NCBI RefSeq assembly: GCF_004521985.1
Contig: NZ_SBHZ01000001.1
Coordinates: 62,001-126,000, forward strand
DNA: 64,000 nt
Direction of reading: 5' to 3'
Origin: Ectopseudomonas khazarica
GTDB taxonomy: Bacteria; Pseudomonadota; Gammaproteobacteria; Pseudomonadales; Pseudomonadaceae
This document shows positions 8,064-16,855 of this stretch, in pieces. Made by a program: the position numbers and the translations under genes. Positions within the stretch are counted from its first letter, which is position 1, and every line of letters starts with the position of its first letter. A model generated the notes under the pieces. That model was given only the letters and a program-made list of their open reading frames with translations, had not been told where the DNA came from and did not search any database.

Positions 8064-9434
8064 ATGCTGAACAAGCACAGGCTGATGGCCGTAGCCGTTG
8101 CGCTGGCGTTTTCCGCCGGCTCTGCACTGGCTGCCGTTTCCCCGCAGGAAGCTGCCAAACTCGGCGACACCCTGACGCCCTTCGGTGCCGAGAAAGCCGG
8201 CAATGCCGCTGGCACCATCCCGGCCTGGACCGGTGGCATCACCAAGGCACCGGCCGGTTACACCCGCTCGGGCCAGCATCACGTCGACCCGTTCCCGGAA
8301 GACAAGCCGCTGTTCACCATCACCGCGGCCAACCTGAGCCAGTACGAGGCCAACCTGACGCCAGGTCAGATCGCCATGTTCAAGGCCTACCCGGAAACCT
8401 ACCAGATGCCGGTCTACCAGACCCGTCGCTCCGGCTCGGCGCCGCAGTGGGTCTACGACAACACCGTCAAGAACGCCACCAGCGCCAAGCTGGTCGACGG
8501 CGGCAACGGCTTCTCCGATGCCTATGGCGGCATCCCGTTCCCGATTCCGCAGAACGGCGTGGAAGCGCTGTGGAACCACATCGCCCGTTATCGTGGTACC
8601 TACATCGTGCGTCGTGCCTCGGAAGTGGCGGTACAGCGCAATGGTGCCTACTCGCTGGTGACCTCGCAGCAGGAGGCCATGTTCAAGTACTACGTGCAGA
8701 ACGGCTCCTTCGCCGACCTGAACAACATCATGTTCTACTACCTGTCCTTCACCACCAGCCCGGCGCGTCTGGCCGGTGGTGCGGTGCTGGTTCACGAGAC
8801 CCTGGATCAGGTCAAGGAACCGCGCCAGGCCTGGGGTTACAACGCCGGTCAGCGTCGCGTGCGTCGTGCGCCGAACCTGGCATACGACACGCCGATCGCT
8901 GCCGCCGATGGCCTGCGTACCGCCGACGATACCGACATGTTCAACGGTGCTCCGGATCGCTACGACTGGAAACTGGTGGGCAAGAAGGAAATCTACATCC
9001 CGTACAACAACTACAAGGTCACCAGCCCTGAGGTTAAGTACGAGGACCTGCTCAAGGTCGGTCACCTGAACCCGGCGCTGACCCGCAACGAACTGCACCG
9101 CGTCTGGGTGGTGGAAGGCACGCTGAAATCGGGCGCCCGTCACATCTACTCCAAGCGCACCCTGTTCCTCGACGAGGACAGCTGGCAGGCTGCAGTGGTC
9201 GATCAGTACGACGGTCGCGGTGAGCTGTGGCGCGTATCCATCGCCTACCTGAAGAACTACTACGACCTGCCGACCACCTGGTCTGCCCTGGACGTGTTCC
9301 ACGATCTTCAGGCGCGTCGTTACCACGTGCAGAACCTGGACAACGAAGAGAACAACACCATCGACTTCAGCCAGGCCATTCCGGACGACGGTTACTTCAA
9401 GCCGGCTGCGCTGCGTCGTCGCGGCACGCGATAA
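8064..9434 (+). CDS. DUF1329 outer-membrane lipoprotein-sorting-like protein
   Basis: 456 residues from ATG 8064, preceded by ACGGAGAA. Residues 1-24 form a cleavable signal peptide (LAFSAGSALA-AVSPQEA). The mature part begins with EAAKLGDTLTPFGAEKAGNAAGTIPAWTGG, characteristic of DUF1329, a family with an LolA/LolB-like fold that usually accompanies DUF1302. It is probably periplasmic and may hand hydrophobic ligands or lipids between membranes; this is inference. It sits 67 bases after the DUF1302 gene and is closed by a terminator, so these two genes form one unit, with the YCF48-MMPL pair next. Confidence 0.88.
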   Translation: MLNKHRLMAVAVALAFSAGSALAAVSPQEAAKLGDTLTPFGAEKAGNAAGTIPAWTGGITKAPAGYTRSGQHHVDPFPEDKPLFTITAANLSQYEANLTPGQIAMFKAYPETYQMPVYQTRRSGSAPQWVYDNTVKNATSAKLVDGGNGFSDAYGGIPFPIPQNGVEALWNHIARYRGTYIVRRASEVAVQRNGAYSLVTSQQEAMFKYYVQNGSFADLNNIMFYYLSFTTSPARLAGGAVLVHETLDQVKEPRQAWGYNAGQRRVRRAPNLAYDTPIAAADGLRTADDTDMFNGAPDRYDWKLVGKKEIYIPYNNYKVTSPEVKYEDLLKVGHLNPALTRNELHRVWVVEGTLKSGARHIYSKRTLFLDEDSWQAAVVDQYDGRGELWRVSIAYLKNYYDLPTTWSALDVFHDLQARRYHVQNLDNEENNTIDFSQAIPDDGYFKPAALRRRGTR

Positions 9435-9454
9435 TAGTCGTGTAGCCTCGCGCC

Positions 9455-9484
9455 AAGGCCGCTACAGTAGTAGCGGCCTTTTTC
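9455..9484 (+). terminator. Rho-independent terminator after DUF1329 gene
   Basis: AAGGCCGCTA (9455-9464) pairs with TAGCGGCCTT (9471-9480), followed by T residues. The YCF48 gene downstream therefore probably has its own promoter in 9485-9620. Confidence 0.9.
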
Positions 9485-9635
9485 GTATCAGCTTCGCGAA
9501 TAGGCTTCTATAACGCGGGTTCTGCCTTAACAAAACATAACGTCGCGCTAATTGTCAGGGCTTTCCTAAGCTCGCTAGGATGGGCGGCCTGCTATTGAGA
9601 GCAGTACCGCCTATAACAAGAAAGGGGGAAGGTAT

Positions 9636-10733
9636 ATGAGTGAGCCCGTCATGCGGCGCACCCAGTCCGGTCTGACGCCCACTACGGCGCACAAATCGGC
9701 GCTTCGTGTCCATTCGCCGCTGGCTAAAGCGCTCTCGCTGTGCAGTGTGCTTTCCGTTCTGGCTTTCACCGCCGTGCCTGCATACGCCGAGACGTCGTCG
9801 ACAGCGGCGGAGGCCGGCTATGCCATCGAGTCCGCCAAGGCCGTACACAGCCTGCTGCAGGACGTCGTCAACACTGGCGAACGCCTGGTAGCCGTCGGCG
9901 ACCGTGGCCACATTCTCCATTCCGAAGACCAGGGGCAGAGCTGGGAGCAGGCCAAGGTGCCGACCCGGCAGATGCTCACCTCGGTCTTCTTCGTCGATCC
10001 CAAGCACGGCTGGGCGGTCGGTCACGATGCGCAGATTCTCGTCACCAGCGACGGCGGTCTGACCTGGACCAAGCAGTTCGAAGACCTCGAGCGCGAGGCG
10101 CCGCTGCTGGATGTCTGGTTCAAGGACCTGCAGACCGGTTTCGCGGTGGGCGCCTACGGTGCGCTGCTGGAAACCAGCGACGGCGGCAAGACCTGGGAAG
10201 ACGTCAGCGATCGCCTCGACAACGAGGATGCCTATCACCTCAATGCCATCACCGCGGTGAAGGATTCCGGCCTGTTCATCGTCGGCGAGCTGGGCCAGAT
10301 GTTCCGTTCCGCCGACTGGGGGCAGACCTGGGAACGCATCGAAGAGCCGCCCTACGAGGGCTCGCTGTTCGGCGTGCTCGGTACCGACCAGAGTGGCACC
10401 TTGCTCGCCTACGGCCTGCGCGGCCACCTGTTCCGCTCCGCCGATTTCGGTGACAGCTGGCAGCAGATCTCGCTGCACACCCCCAACAATGGCCCGCTGG
10501 AGTTCGGCCTGGCCGACGGTACGCTGCTCCGCGACGGCAGCATCGTGGTCGTGGGCCACGGCGGCACCGTGCTGCGCAGTACCGACCACGGGCAGAGCTT
10601 CAGCCTGATGAACCGTCCCGACCGCCTTTCGCTGGCCGGGGTGACTGCACTGGATAACGGCAACCTGATCCTGGTGGGGCAGGGCGGCGTTCACCTCGCC
10701 GCTTCGACCGGCGCCGATCTGGGCCAACAATAA
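9636..10733 (+). CDS. YCF48-like BNR-repeat protein
   Basis: 365 residues with a long N-terminal export signal (hydrophobic core about residues 32-50, ending AVPAYA). The mature protein is a beta-propeller of Asp-box/BNR repeats: SDGGLTW, SDGGKTW, SADWGQTW, SADFGDSW and STDHGQSF. It is related to the photosystem II stability factor HCF136/YCF48, but in proteobacteria it occurs beside MMPL transporters and is probably a periplasmic partner of the transporter. A purine-rich ribosome binding site (AAAGGGGGAAGG) precedes ATG 9636. The MMPL gene starts 18 bases after the stop. Confidence 0.88.
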   Translation: MSEPVMRRTQSGLTPTTAHKSALRVHSPLAKALSLCSVLSVLAFTAVPAYAETSSTAAEAGYAIESAKAVHSLLQDVVNTGERLVAVGDRGHILHSEDQGQSWEQAKVPTRQMLTSVFFVDPKHGWAVGHDAQILVTSDGGLTWTKQFEDLEREAPLLDVWFKDLQTGFAVGAYGALLETSDGGKTWEDVSDRLDNEDAYHLNAITAVKDSGLFIVGELGQMFRSADWGQTWERIEEPPYEGSLFGVLGTDQSGTLLAYGLRGHLFRSADFGDSWQQISLHTPNNGPLEFGLADGTLLRDGSIVVVGHGGTVLRSTDHGQSFSLMNRPDRLSLAGVTALDNGNLILVGQGGVHLAASTGADLGQQ

Positions 10734-10751
10734 CAAGCCGGGAGCCTTTGC

Positions 10752-13106
10752 ATGACCAAGCATCAACAAAAGCCTGCTTCTTATCTCGAGCGGCTGATCT
10801 TCAACAATCGCCCGGCGGTGATCCTGATCTGCCTGCTGATCAGCATCTTCCTGTTCTACCAGGCTGCCCAGGTGCGCCCGCAGACCAGCTTCGAGAAGAT
10901 GATTCCGCTGGGCCATCCGTACATCCAGAAGATGCTCGAACACCGTAACGACCTGGCCAACCTGGGCAACACGGTGCGCATCTCGGTGGAAGCCACCGAA
11001 GGCGACATCTTCAGCAAGGAGTACATGGAGACGCTGCGGCAGATCCATGACGAGGCCTTCTACATTCCCGGCGTCGATCGTTCCGGCCTCAAGTCGTTGT
11101 GGAGCCCCAGCGTGCGCTGGACCGAAGTGACCGAGGAAGGCTTCGCCGGTGGCGAGGTGATTCCGCAGACCTACGACGGTTCCGCCGACAGCCTCGAGGA
11201 GCTGCGCAGCAACATCCTCAAGTCGGGGCAGATCGGTCGCCTGGTGGCGAACAACTTCAAGTCCAGCATCGTCGACATTCCTCTGCTCGAGTCCTATCCG
11301 GACCCGGCCGACCAGAGCAAGCTGATCAAGCTGGACTACCAGAAGTTCTCCCACGAGCTGGAAGAGAAGATTCGCGACAAGTACCAGGCGCAGAACCCCA
11401 ATGTGCAGGTGCACATCATCGGTTTCGCCAAGAAGGTCGGTGACCTGATCGACGGCCTGGTCGGCGTGGCGCTGTTCTTCGCCGTCGCCATCGGCATCAC
11501 CTTCGTCCTGCTGCTGTGGTTCACCCACTGCTTCAAGAGCACGCTGGCGGTGGTCATCACCACCCTGGTGGCGGTGATCTGGCAGCTTGGCCTGCTGCAC
11601 ACGCTGGGCTTCGGTCTGGACCCTTACTCGATGCTGGTGCCGTTCCTGGTGTTCGCCATCGGTATCTCGCACGGGGTGCAGAAGATCAACGGCATCGCCA
11701 TGGCCTCCGGCGAAGCGACCGATGCGCTGTCCGCAGCGCGCATGGCCTTCCGTCAGCTGTTCATCCCCGGGCTGGTCGCGCTGCTCTCCGATGCCGTCGG
11801 CTTCGTGACCCTGCTGCTGATCGATATCGGCGTGATCCGCGAGCTGGCCATCGGTGCGTCCATGGGCGTGGCGGTGATCATCCTGACCAACCTGATCCTG
11901 CTGCCGGTGGTGATCTCCTACATCGGCATCGGCAACCGTGCCGTGAAGAAGAGCCGCGAGGAAGCCGCCAAGGACCATCCGCTGTGGCGTGCCATCTCCA
12001 ACTTCGCGCACCCGATGGTGGCGCCGATTTCCGTGGTGATTGCCGTGGTGGCCCTGGCCGGTGGCGTCTGGTACGGGCAGAACCTGAAGATCGGTGACCT
12101 CGACCAGGGCGCGCCGGAGCTGCATCCGGATTCGCGCTACAACCTGGACAACGACTTCGTCATCCGCAACTACTCGACCAGCTCCGACGTGCTGGTGGTG
12201 ATGATCAAGACCGCGACCGAGCGTTGCTCCACCTACGAAGCGCTGTCCGCCATGGACGAGCTGATGTGGAAGATGGAAAACACCCAGGGCGTGCAGTCGG
12301 CCATCTCCATGGTCACCGTGTCCAAGCAGGTGATCAAGGGCATGAACGAGGGCAACCTGAAATGGGAAACCCTGTCGCGTAACCAGGATGTGCTGAACAA
12401 CTCCATCGCACGTGCCGAAGGCCTGTACAACGCCGACTGCTCGGTGGCGCCGGTACTGGTGTTCCTCGAGGACCACAAGGCCGAGACGCTGTCGCGTGCC
12501 GTGGCTGCGGCCGAGGCGTTCGCTGCAGAGCACAGCACCGATGACCTGCAGGTCGTGCTGGCCGCCGGTAACGCCGGTATCGAGGCCGCCACCAACGAGG
12601 TGATCGCGGCATCCGAGACCACCATGCTGATCGCGGTCTACGCGGCCGTGAGCATCATGTGCCTGCTGACCTTCCGCTCCCTGGCGGCGACGCTGTGCGT
12701 GATCCTGCCGCTGGTGCTGACCTCGGTGCTGGGCAACGCGCTGATGGCCTTCATGGGCATCGGCGTGAAGGTCGCGACCCTGCCGGTGATCGCGCTGGGC
12801 GTCGGTATCGGTGTGGATTACGGTATCTACATCTACAGCCGCCTGGAGACCTACCTGCGTCAGGGCATGACGCTGCAGGAGGCCTACTACGAGACGCTCA
12901 AGTCGACGGGCAAGGCGGTGCTGTTCACCGGCGTCTGCCTGGCCATCGGCGTGGCCACCTGGATCTTCTCGGCGATCAAGTTCCAGGCCGACATGGGCCT
13001 GATGCTGACCTTCATGTTCCTCTGGAACATGATCGGTGCGATCTGGCTGCTGCCGGCGCTGGCGCGTTTCCTGATCAACCCGGAGAAGCTGCGCGGCAAG
13101 GCCTGA
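10752..13106 (+). CDS. MMPL/RND-family transporter
   Basis: 784 residues with the RND/MMPL layout: one N-terminal helix (about 20-40), a large periplasmic loop, a bundle of five helices from about 235 to 395, a sixth near 420, a second periplasmic loop and a final bundle from about 625. FLVFAIGISHG and ALGVGIGVDYGIYIYSR are characteristic of the helix-4 regions. It is a proton-driven inner-membrane exporter, probably of lipids or other hydrophobic molecules as known for MMPL proteins. The YCF48 neighbour and the nearby DUF1302/DUF1329 genes suggest an envelope-spanning export or deposition system. The substrate is unknown. Confidence 0.9.
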   Translation: MTKHQQKPASYLERLIFNNRPAVILICLLISIFLFYQAAQVRPQTSFEKMIPLGHPYIQKMLEHRNDLANLGNTVRISVEATEGDIFSKEYMETLRQIHDEAFYIPGVDRSGLKSLWSPSVRWTEVTEEGFAGGEVIPQTYDGSADSLEELRSNILKSGQIGRLVANNFKSSIVDIPLLESYPDPADQSKLIKLDYQKFSHELEEKIRDKYQAQNPNVQVHIIGFAKKVGDLIDGLVGVALFFAVAIGITFVLLLWFTHCFKSTLAVVITTLVAVIWQLGLLHTLGFGLDPYSMLVPFLVFAIGISHGVQKINGIAMASGEATDALSAARMAFRQLFIPGLVALLSDAVGFVTLLLIDIGVIRELAIGASMGVAVIILTNLILLPVVISYIGIGNRAVKKSREEAAKDHPLWRAISNFAHPMVAPISVVIAVVALAGGVWYGQNLKIGDLDQGAPELHPDSRYNLDNDFVIRNYSTSSDVLVVMIKTATERCSTYEALSAMDELMWKMENTQGVQSAISMVTVSKQVIKGMNEGNLKWETLSRNQDVLNNSIARAEGLYNADCSVAPVLVFLEDHKAETLSRAVAAAEAFAAEHSTDDLQVVLAAGNAGIEAATNEVIAASETTMLIAVYAAVSIMCLLTFRSLAATLCVILPLVLTSVLGNALMAFMGIGVKVATLPVIALGVGIGVDYGIYIYSRLETYLRQGMTLQEAYYETLKSTGKAVLFTGVCLAIGVATWIFSAIKFQADMGLMLTFMFLWNMIGAIWLLPALARFLINPEKLRGKA

Positions 13107-13126
13107 TGCCTGTAGCGCAGGACGAG

Positions 13127-13155
13127 AACCGCGGCCCCAGGGCCGCGGTTTTTTT
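13127..13155 (+). terminator. Rho-independent terminator of MMPL gene
   Basis: AACCGCGGCC (13127-13136), loop CCAG, GGCCGCGGTT (13141-13150) and a T run. Confidence 0.95.
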
Positions 13156-13210
13156 ATGCGTGTTGCATGAGGGGCGATATGGGCGCGGGTAGGGGGCTTG
13201 GCTGGTGCCT

Positions 13211-13236
13211 GGGATCGCCCGCAAGCGGGCTCCTAC
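13211..13236. repeat. REP-type element, copy 1
   Basis: GATCGCCCGCAAGCGGGCTC, a hairpin with arms GCCCGC/GCGGGC, ending TCCTAC. It is nearly identical to copy 2 at 13422. The two copies bracket the duplicated batD 3' end. Confidence 0.85.
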
Positions 13237-13254
13237 GGAGTGGGTGGGCGGCAA

Positions 13255-13415
13255 TGCGCGGGGCTGTGCTCGGTTCCTAGGGCGTTGGCAGGTTGCGAAT
13301 TGCCTTGCACGGTTCATCGCCTTGCCACTGTTGGTCGGTCTCGCTGTGCGGCGTGCCGTCGGGTGCATCGGGTGCGTCCGTCAGCGGTACGTAGTGCGCC
13401 GCCATGTCAGGGTTT
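13255..13415 (-). pseudogene. Decayed duplicate of the batD 3' end
   Basis: Bases 13261-13408 align with 13511-13658 inside batD at a constant offset of 250 and without gaps until the last few bases; about 80% identity by hand count. On the minus strand it still spells DMAAHYVPLTDAPDAPDG and DQQWQGDEPCKAIRNLP against batD's DMAARYVPLSDALDGLNG and GQQWQGDELWKAIRNLP, but it has no start. The copy carries a REP element on each side, so it looks like a REP-associated tandem duplication that is now decaying. Together with the REP copies and the MMPL terminator it accounts for the gap 13107-13469. Confidence 0.85.
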
Positions 13416-13421
13416 ACGCGA

Positions 13422-13447
13422 GGGATCGCCCGTAAGCGGGCTCCTAC
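13422..13447. repeat. REP-type element, copy 2
   Basis: Same hairpin as 13211-13236 with one substitution in the loop (GTAA for GCAA). It lies 22 bases beyond the batD stop codon. Confidence 0.85.
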
Positions 13448-13469
13448 GTAGTGTGTGCGGCTGCGTTTG

Positions 13470-15110
13470 CTAGCGCGGATACAGCGGCGGCAACGCGCTG
13501 CTGTCCTGCGGGGCGGCGCTCGGTTCCTGCGCTGCCGGCAGGTTGCGAATCGCCTTCCACAGCTCATCGCCTTGCCACTGCTGGCCGGTCTCGCTGTACA
13601 GCGCGCCGTTGAGGCCATCGAGCGCGTCCGACAGCGGCACGTAACGCGCCGCCATGTCGGCCAGGGTTTCCGGTTGCTGTCGCGCCCAGGCATCGAGCGC
13701 GTAACGGGTGGCCTGGGCATCGCCCGCCTGGCAGGCGCGCTTGAGGTCGTCGAGCAGCGTGCGCGGGCTGGGGCCCGCCTGTGCGGCCCGCTGGATGGCC
13801 GGTTGGCGTCGGGCGCGCCACCACAGGGCGAAGCCGAGCAGGGTGCTCAGGCCGAGCAGCGCGCAGGCCAGTTGCCAGGGCCACAGCTCGGGCACCTCCT
13901 GTGGCTGTGCGACGGGCAGGTTCGCCGTGGGGCTGTCCTCGCCCTGCAGCTGAGGGTTCTCGGCCACCTGCAGGGTGCGTGCCGGCAGCGTCGTCCGCTC
14001 CAGGCTGTCGCTCTGCGTGTTCCACCACACCACTTCCAGCGCCGGTAGGGCGATGTCGCCGCTGCGGCTCGGCACCAGGGCCTCGCGTTCCTCGCGCGTG
14101 CCGACCACGCCGCTCTCGCTCTTCTGGTCGCTCAGTTGCGGCTGGTCCGGGTAGCGGCGCAGGCCTTCGACCTGGGTAGCCGGCAGCGGCGGCAGCTGGG
14201 CGCTGGACAGGCCATCGACCTTGAGGATCAGGCGGCGGGTCAGCGAGTCGCCGACCTGGCTCTGTTCCGGCTGCGGGTTCCAGGTTTCCGCCAGGCCCAG
14301 CGCCCGTGCCGGCAGCCAGGGTGCATCGGCGGGATAGTCCGCCGGCTTGGCCTTGACCCGCAGGGGGATGTCCGGCGACTTGACCCGCGAGACCTTGCCC
14401 GCACGCGGGCCGAAGGGCAGGAAGTCATCGTTGCGCGAGCGGTCGACCAGGGTGGCGCTGAAGGTCTGCCCCGGAATCACCAGTTCGCCGCTGCGCTGCG
14501 GGTAGATGGCGTACTGCAGTTCGATCACGCCGTGGCGCACGCCGCCGATGCGCTTCTCGTAGGTGCGCGGCTCGCCCAGCTGTTCCACGCGCGCGTCCTG
14601 CATCTGCAGCGGCGTCAGGGTGCTGTCGTCGTACATGGACACCGAATGGTAGATGCGCAGCGTCAGCACGGCCTGTGCCTGCACGTAGACGCTGTCCTGG
14701 TCGAGGCTGGCATCGATGTACACCGGGGCCAGCTTGGCGCTGCCGCTGGCGTCGCTGACCGCATCGACGGTGAGGGTGATGGGCAGGGTCTCGGCGTCTT
14801 CCAGGCGGATGGGCGGAATCACCACTTCGCCGCTGCGCCGGGGTTGCAGGGTGAGGATCCAGCGGGTGCTGGCGCGGGGCGTGTCGCCGATGCTGCTCAG
14901 GCGATTGACCTGGCGGCTGCCGAGGACTTCGAAGTTCTCGTCCAGCGGGCTGAAATCGGGCCGTCCGAAACGGGTCGGGTCGGTCGATTCGAGGGTCAGC
15001 ACGACGGTCTCCCCCTCGCTCAGGCGCGTGCGGTCGACGCTGGCGAAGAAGGCATCGGCGCAGGCCTGGCCGCTTACCAGTAGAAGAAGCAGGAAGAGGA
15101 AGCGCTTCAT
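13470..15110 (-). CDS. batD: BatD-family protein
   Basis: 546 residues, minus strand. It has a signal peptide (FLFLLLLLVSGQACA), Ig-like beta-rich oxygen-tolerance (BatD) repeats in the periplasm beginning FFASVDRTRLSEGETVVLTLES, a transmembrane helix near residues 432-455 (LWPWQLACALLGLSTLLGFALWW) and a cytoplasmic C-terminal domain. It is the last gene of the moxR-bat operon; ATG 15110 overlaps the batB/C stop by 4 bases. Bat proteins are tied to aerotolerance and envelope stress in other bacteria; the exact function in Pseudomonas is not settled. A fragment of its 3' end is duplicated downstream. Confidence 0.9.
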   Translation of the reverse strand: MKRFLFLLLLLVSGQACADAFFASVDRTRLSEGETVVLTLESTDPTRFGRPDFSPLDENFEVLGSRQVNRLSSIGDTPRASTRWILTLQPRRSGEVVIPPIRLEDAETLPITLTVDAVSDASGSAKLAPVYIDASLDQDSVYVQAQAVLTLRIYHSVSMYDDSTLTPLQMQDARVEQLGEPRTYEKRIGGVRHGVIELQYAIYPQRSGELVIPGQTFSATLVDRSRNDDFLPFGPRAGKVSRVKSPDIPLRVKAKPADYPADAPWLPARALGLAETWNPQPEQSQVGDSLTRRLILKVDGLSSAQLPPLPATQVEGLRRYPDQPQLSDQKSESGVVGTREEREALVPSRSGDIALPALEVVWWNTQSDSLERTTLPARTLQVAENPQLQGEDSPTANLPVAQPQEVPELWPWQLACALLGLSTLLGFALWWRARRQPAIQRAAQAGPSPRTLLDDLKRACQAGDAQATRYALDAWARQQPETLADMAARYVPLSDALDGLNGALYSETGQQWQGDELWKAIRNLPAAQEPSAAPQDSSALPPLYPR

Positions 15111-16855
15111 CGGCTTGAGTCCTGACGCTGTTGCTGTTCATACCAGAATTTGCGCCGCAGCAGTTCGGCCGGGTCGTCCGGGATCTGCCGCAACCATTGT
15201 TCCAGGGCCTGGCGACGCTCTGCGGCGTCGCCCAGATCGCCCTCGGTGACGGCGCCCTGGCCCGGCTCGCTTGGCTCCGCCGGAGCGCCCGTATCCGGCT
15301 GCGTGCCACCTGCGCTTGCATCCTGGGCATCGCCGTCGCTGCCGCTGTCATCGCGGCTGCCGGATTGGCCGGGCTGCGCAGGCTGGCCGTCGGCGGGCTG
15401 AGCGCTTGCGTCCTCGTGCGGTTCGCCGGTGTCGCCCGAGGCGTCGTCCTGCTGCTGCGCAGACGCATCGCCGCCGTTCTGCTGCTGATCCTGGCGCTGG
15501 CGCAGCGCCTCTTCCACCAGCGCCTTGTTCTGTTGTGCTGCGGTCAGTTCCGGCTGGCGCTCCAGGGCCTGTTCATAGGCATCCAGCGCCGCTTCCAGTT
15601 CGCCGGACTTGGCCAGCGCGTTGCCGCGATTGTAGTGATCGGCGGCCGTGTCGCCCTGGGCGAAGCGCTCGGCGGCACCGGCGTAGTCCTCGGCCTGGTA
15701 CAGCGCGTTGCCTTGCCACTGCGGGTCGACGAAACGCTCCGCGGCCTCGGCCGGGCGCTGCGCCTGCAGCAGGCGCTGGCCTTGCTGGTCAGGGCGCAGC
15801 CACAGGTCGTCCAGTTCGAAGGCCTGGCTGCTCTGCGGCGGCAGCATCAACAGCAGCGGCAGGCAGAACAGCCAGCCGCGACGCCCCGCGCAGGCCGCGA
15901 GCAACAGCAACGGCAGCAGCAGCCAGTAGCCCTGGTCGACATGGCTGTCGAGCTGCGTGGGCTCCTGTGCCGCCCGCAGTGCCTGGGGGGCGTCGAACAG
16001 GCCGAGGCGCCTGAGGTCGTCGTCATCCACCCGTATCTGGGCGTAGCGGCCGCCGTTGCTCTCCGCCGTTTCGCGCAGGCTGCGTGCATCCAGGCGGGGC
16101 ACCAGGATGGCGCCGCGCTGATCCTTGAGGAAGCTGCCGTCTTCCTGCACCACCGGTGCGCCTTCGCGGCTGCCGACGCCAAGGATCAGCAGCGGCACCG
16201 CACGTTTTTCCAGGGCCTGGCGGATGCCGCTGCGTTCCTGTTCATCCAGTGCGCTGCCGATCAGCAGGATGCGACCCTGGCCGAGCTGCGCCTGATCGAG
16301 CATCTGCAGGGCGCGCACCACCGCCAGGTCGGCACGGCGGCCGGGTTCGGGCATCAGCGACGGCTTGAGCGCCTCGAGCAGGTTGCGGCTGGTGGCCAGG
16401 TCATCGGACAGTGGCACCAGGCTGTGTGCGCTACCGGCGTAGACGATGATCGCCGTCTGCGCATCGCGCCGCGCCTCGAGCAGGTCGAGCAGCTTGCGCC
16501 GCGCCTGTTCCAGGCGATTGGGGTGGCCATCGCTGGCGAGCATCTGCGGGGTCAGCTCGAGCACCACCAGCAGCGGATCGGCCGGTTTCTGGTTGCTCTG
16601 CTCGACCCGCTGCCAGCTGGGCCCCAGCAGTGCGCCGATGGCCAGCAACCAGGCCAGGCCCAGGGCCACCCAGGGCAGGCGGCTGGAGCGGCCATCACCG
16701 CCCTTGAGCAGCACCTGATGAAAGGCGGCGGGAAGCAGCAGCTGCCAGCGGCCGCTGGCCCGTTCACGGTGCCACAGGCGCCACAGCAGCCAGGCCAGCA
16801 GGGGCAGCGGCAGCAGCCACAGCGGGCGCAGCCATTCCGGCCACAGCGCCATCAT
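15107..16855 (-). CDS. batB: BatB-BatC fusion: VWA domain plus TPR repeats
   Basis: 582 residues from ATG 16855, which overlaps the batA stop (ATGA). It has N-terminal helices at about 8-28 and 58-78, a von Willebrand A domain (about 90-285), a central membrane pair (about 308-345), TPR repeats (about 365-445: AERFAQGDTAADHYNRGNALAKSG) and a long Gln/Asp/Ser-rich acidic tail. In other bacteria BatB and BatC are separate; here the TPR part is fused. The VWA metal site is degenerate: the DxSxS position reads LELTPQM (Glu100, Thr102, Gln104), so classical MIDAS metal binding is doubtful. An upstream GTG at 16882 is possible but less likely. Confidence 0.88.
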   Translation of the reverse strand: MMALWPEWLRPLWLLPLPLLAWLLWRLWHRERASGRWQLLLPAAFHQVLLKGGDGRSSRLPWVALGLAWLLAIGALLGPSWQRVEQSNQKPADPLLVVLELTPQMLASDGHPNRLEQARRKLLDLLEARRDAQTAIIVYAGSAHSLVPLSDDLATSRNLLEALKPSLMPEPGRRADLAVVRALQMLDQAQLGQGRILLIGSALDEQERSGIRQALEKRAVPLLILGVGSREGAPVVQEDGSFLKDQRGAILVPRLDARSLRETAESNGGRYAQIRVDDDDLRRLGLFDAPQALRAAQEPTQLDSHVDQGYWLLLPLLLLAACAGRRGWLFCLPLLLMLPPQSSQAFELDDLWLRPDQQGQRLLQAQRPAEAAERFVDPQWQGNALYQAEDYAGAAERFAQGDTAADHYNRGNALAKSGELEAALDAYEQALERQPELTAAQQNKALVEEALRQRQDQQQNGGDASAQQQDDASGDTGEPHEDASAQPADGQPAQPGQSGSRDDSGSDGDAQDASAGGTQPDTGAPAEPSEPGQGAVTEGDLGDAAERRQALEQWLRQIPDDPAELLRRKFWYEQQQRQDSSR

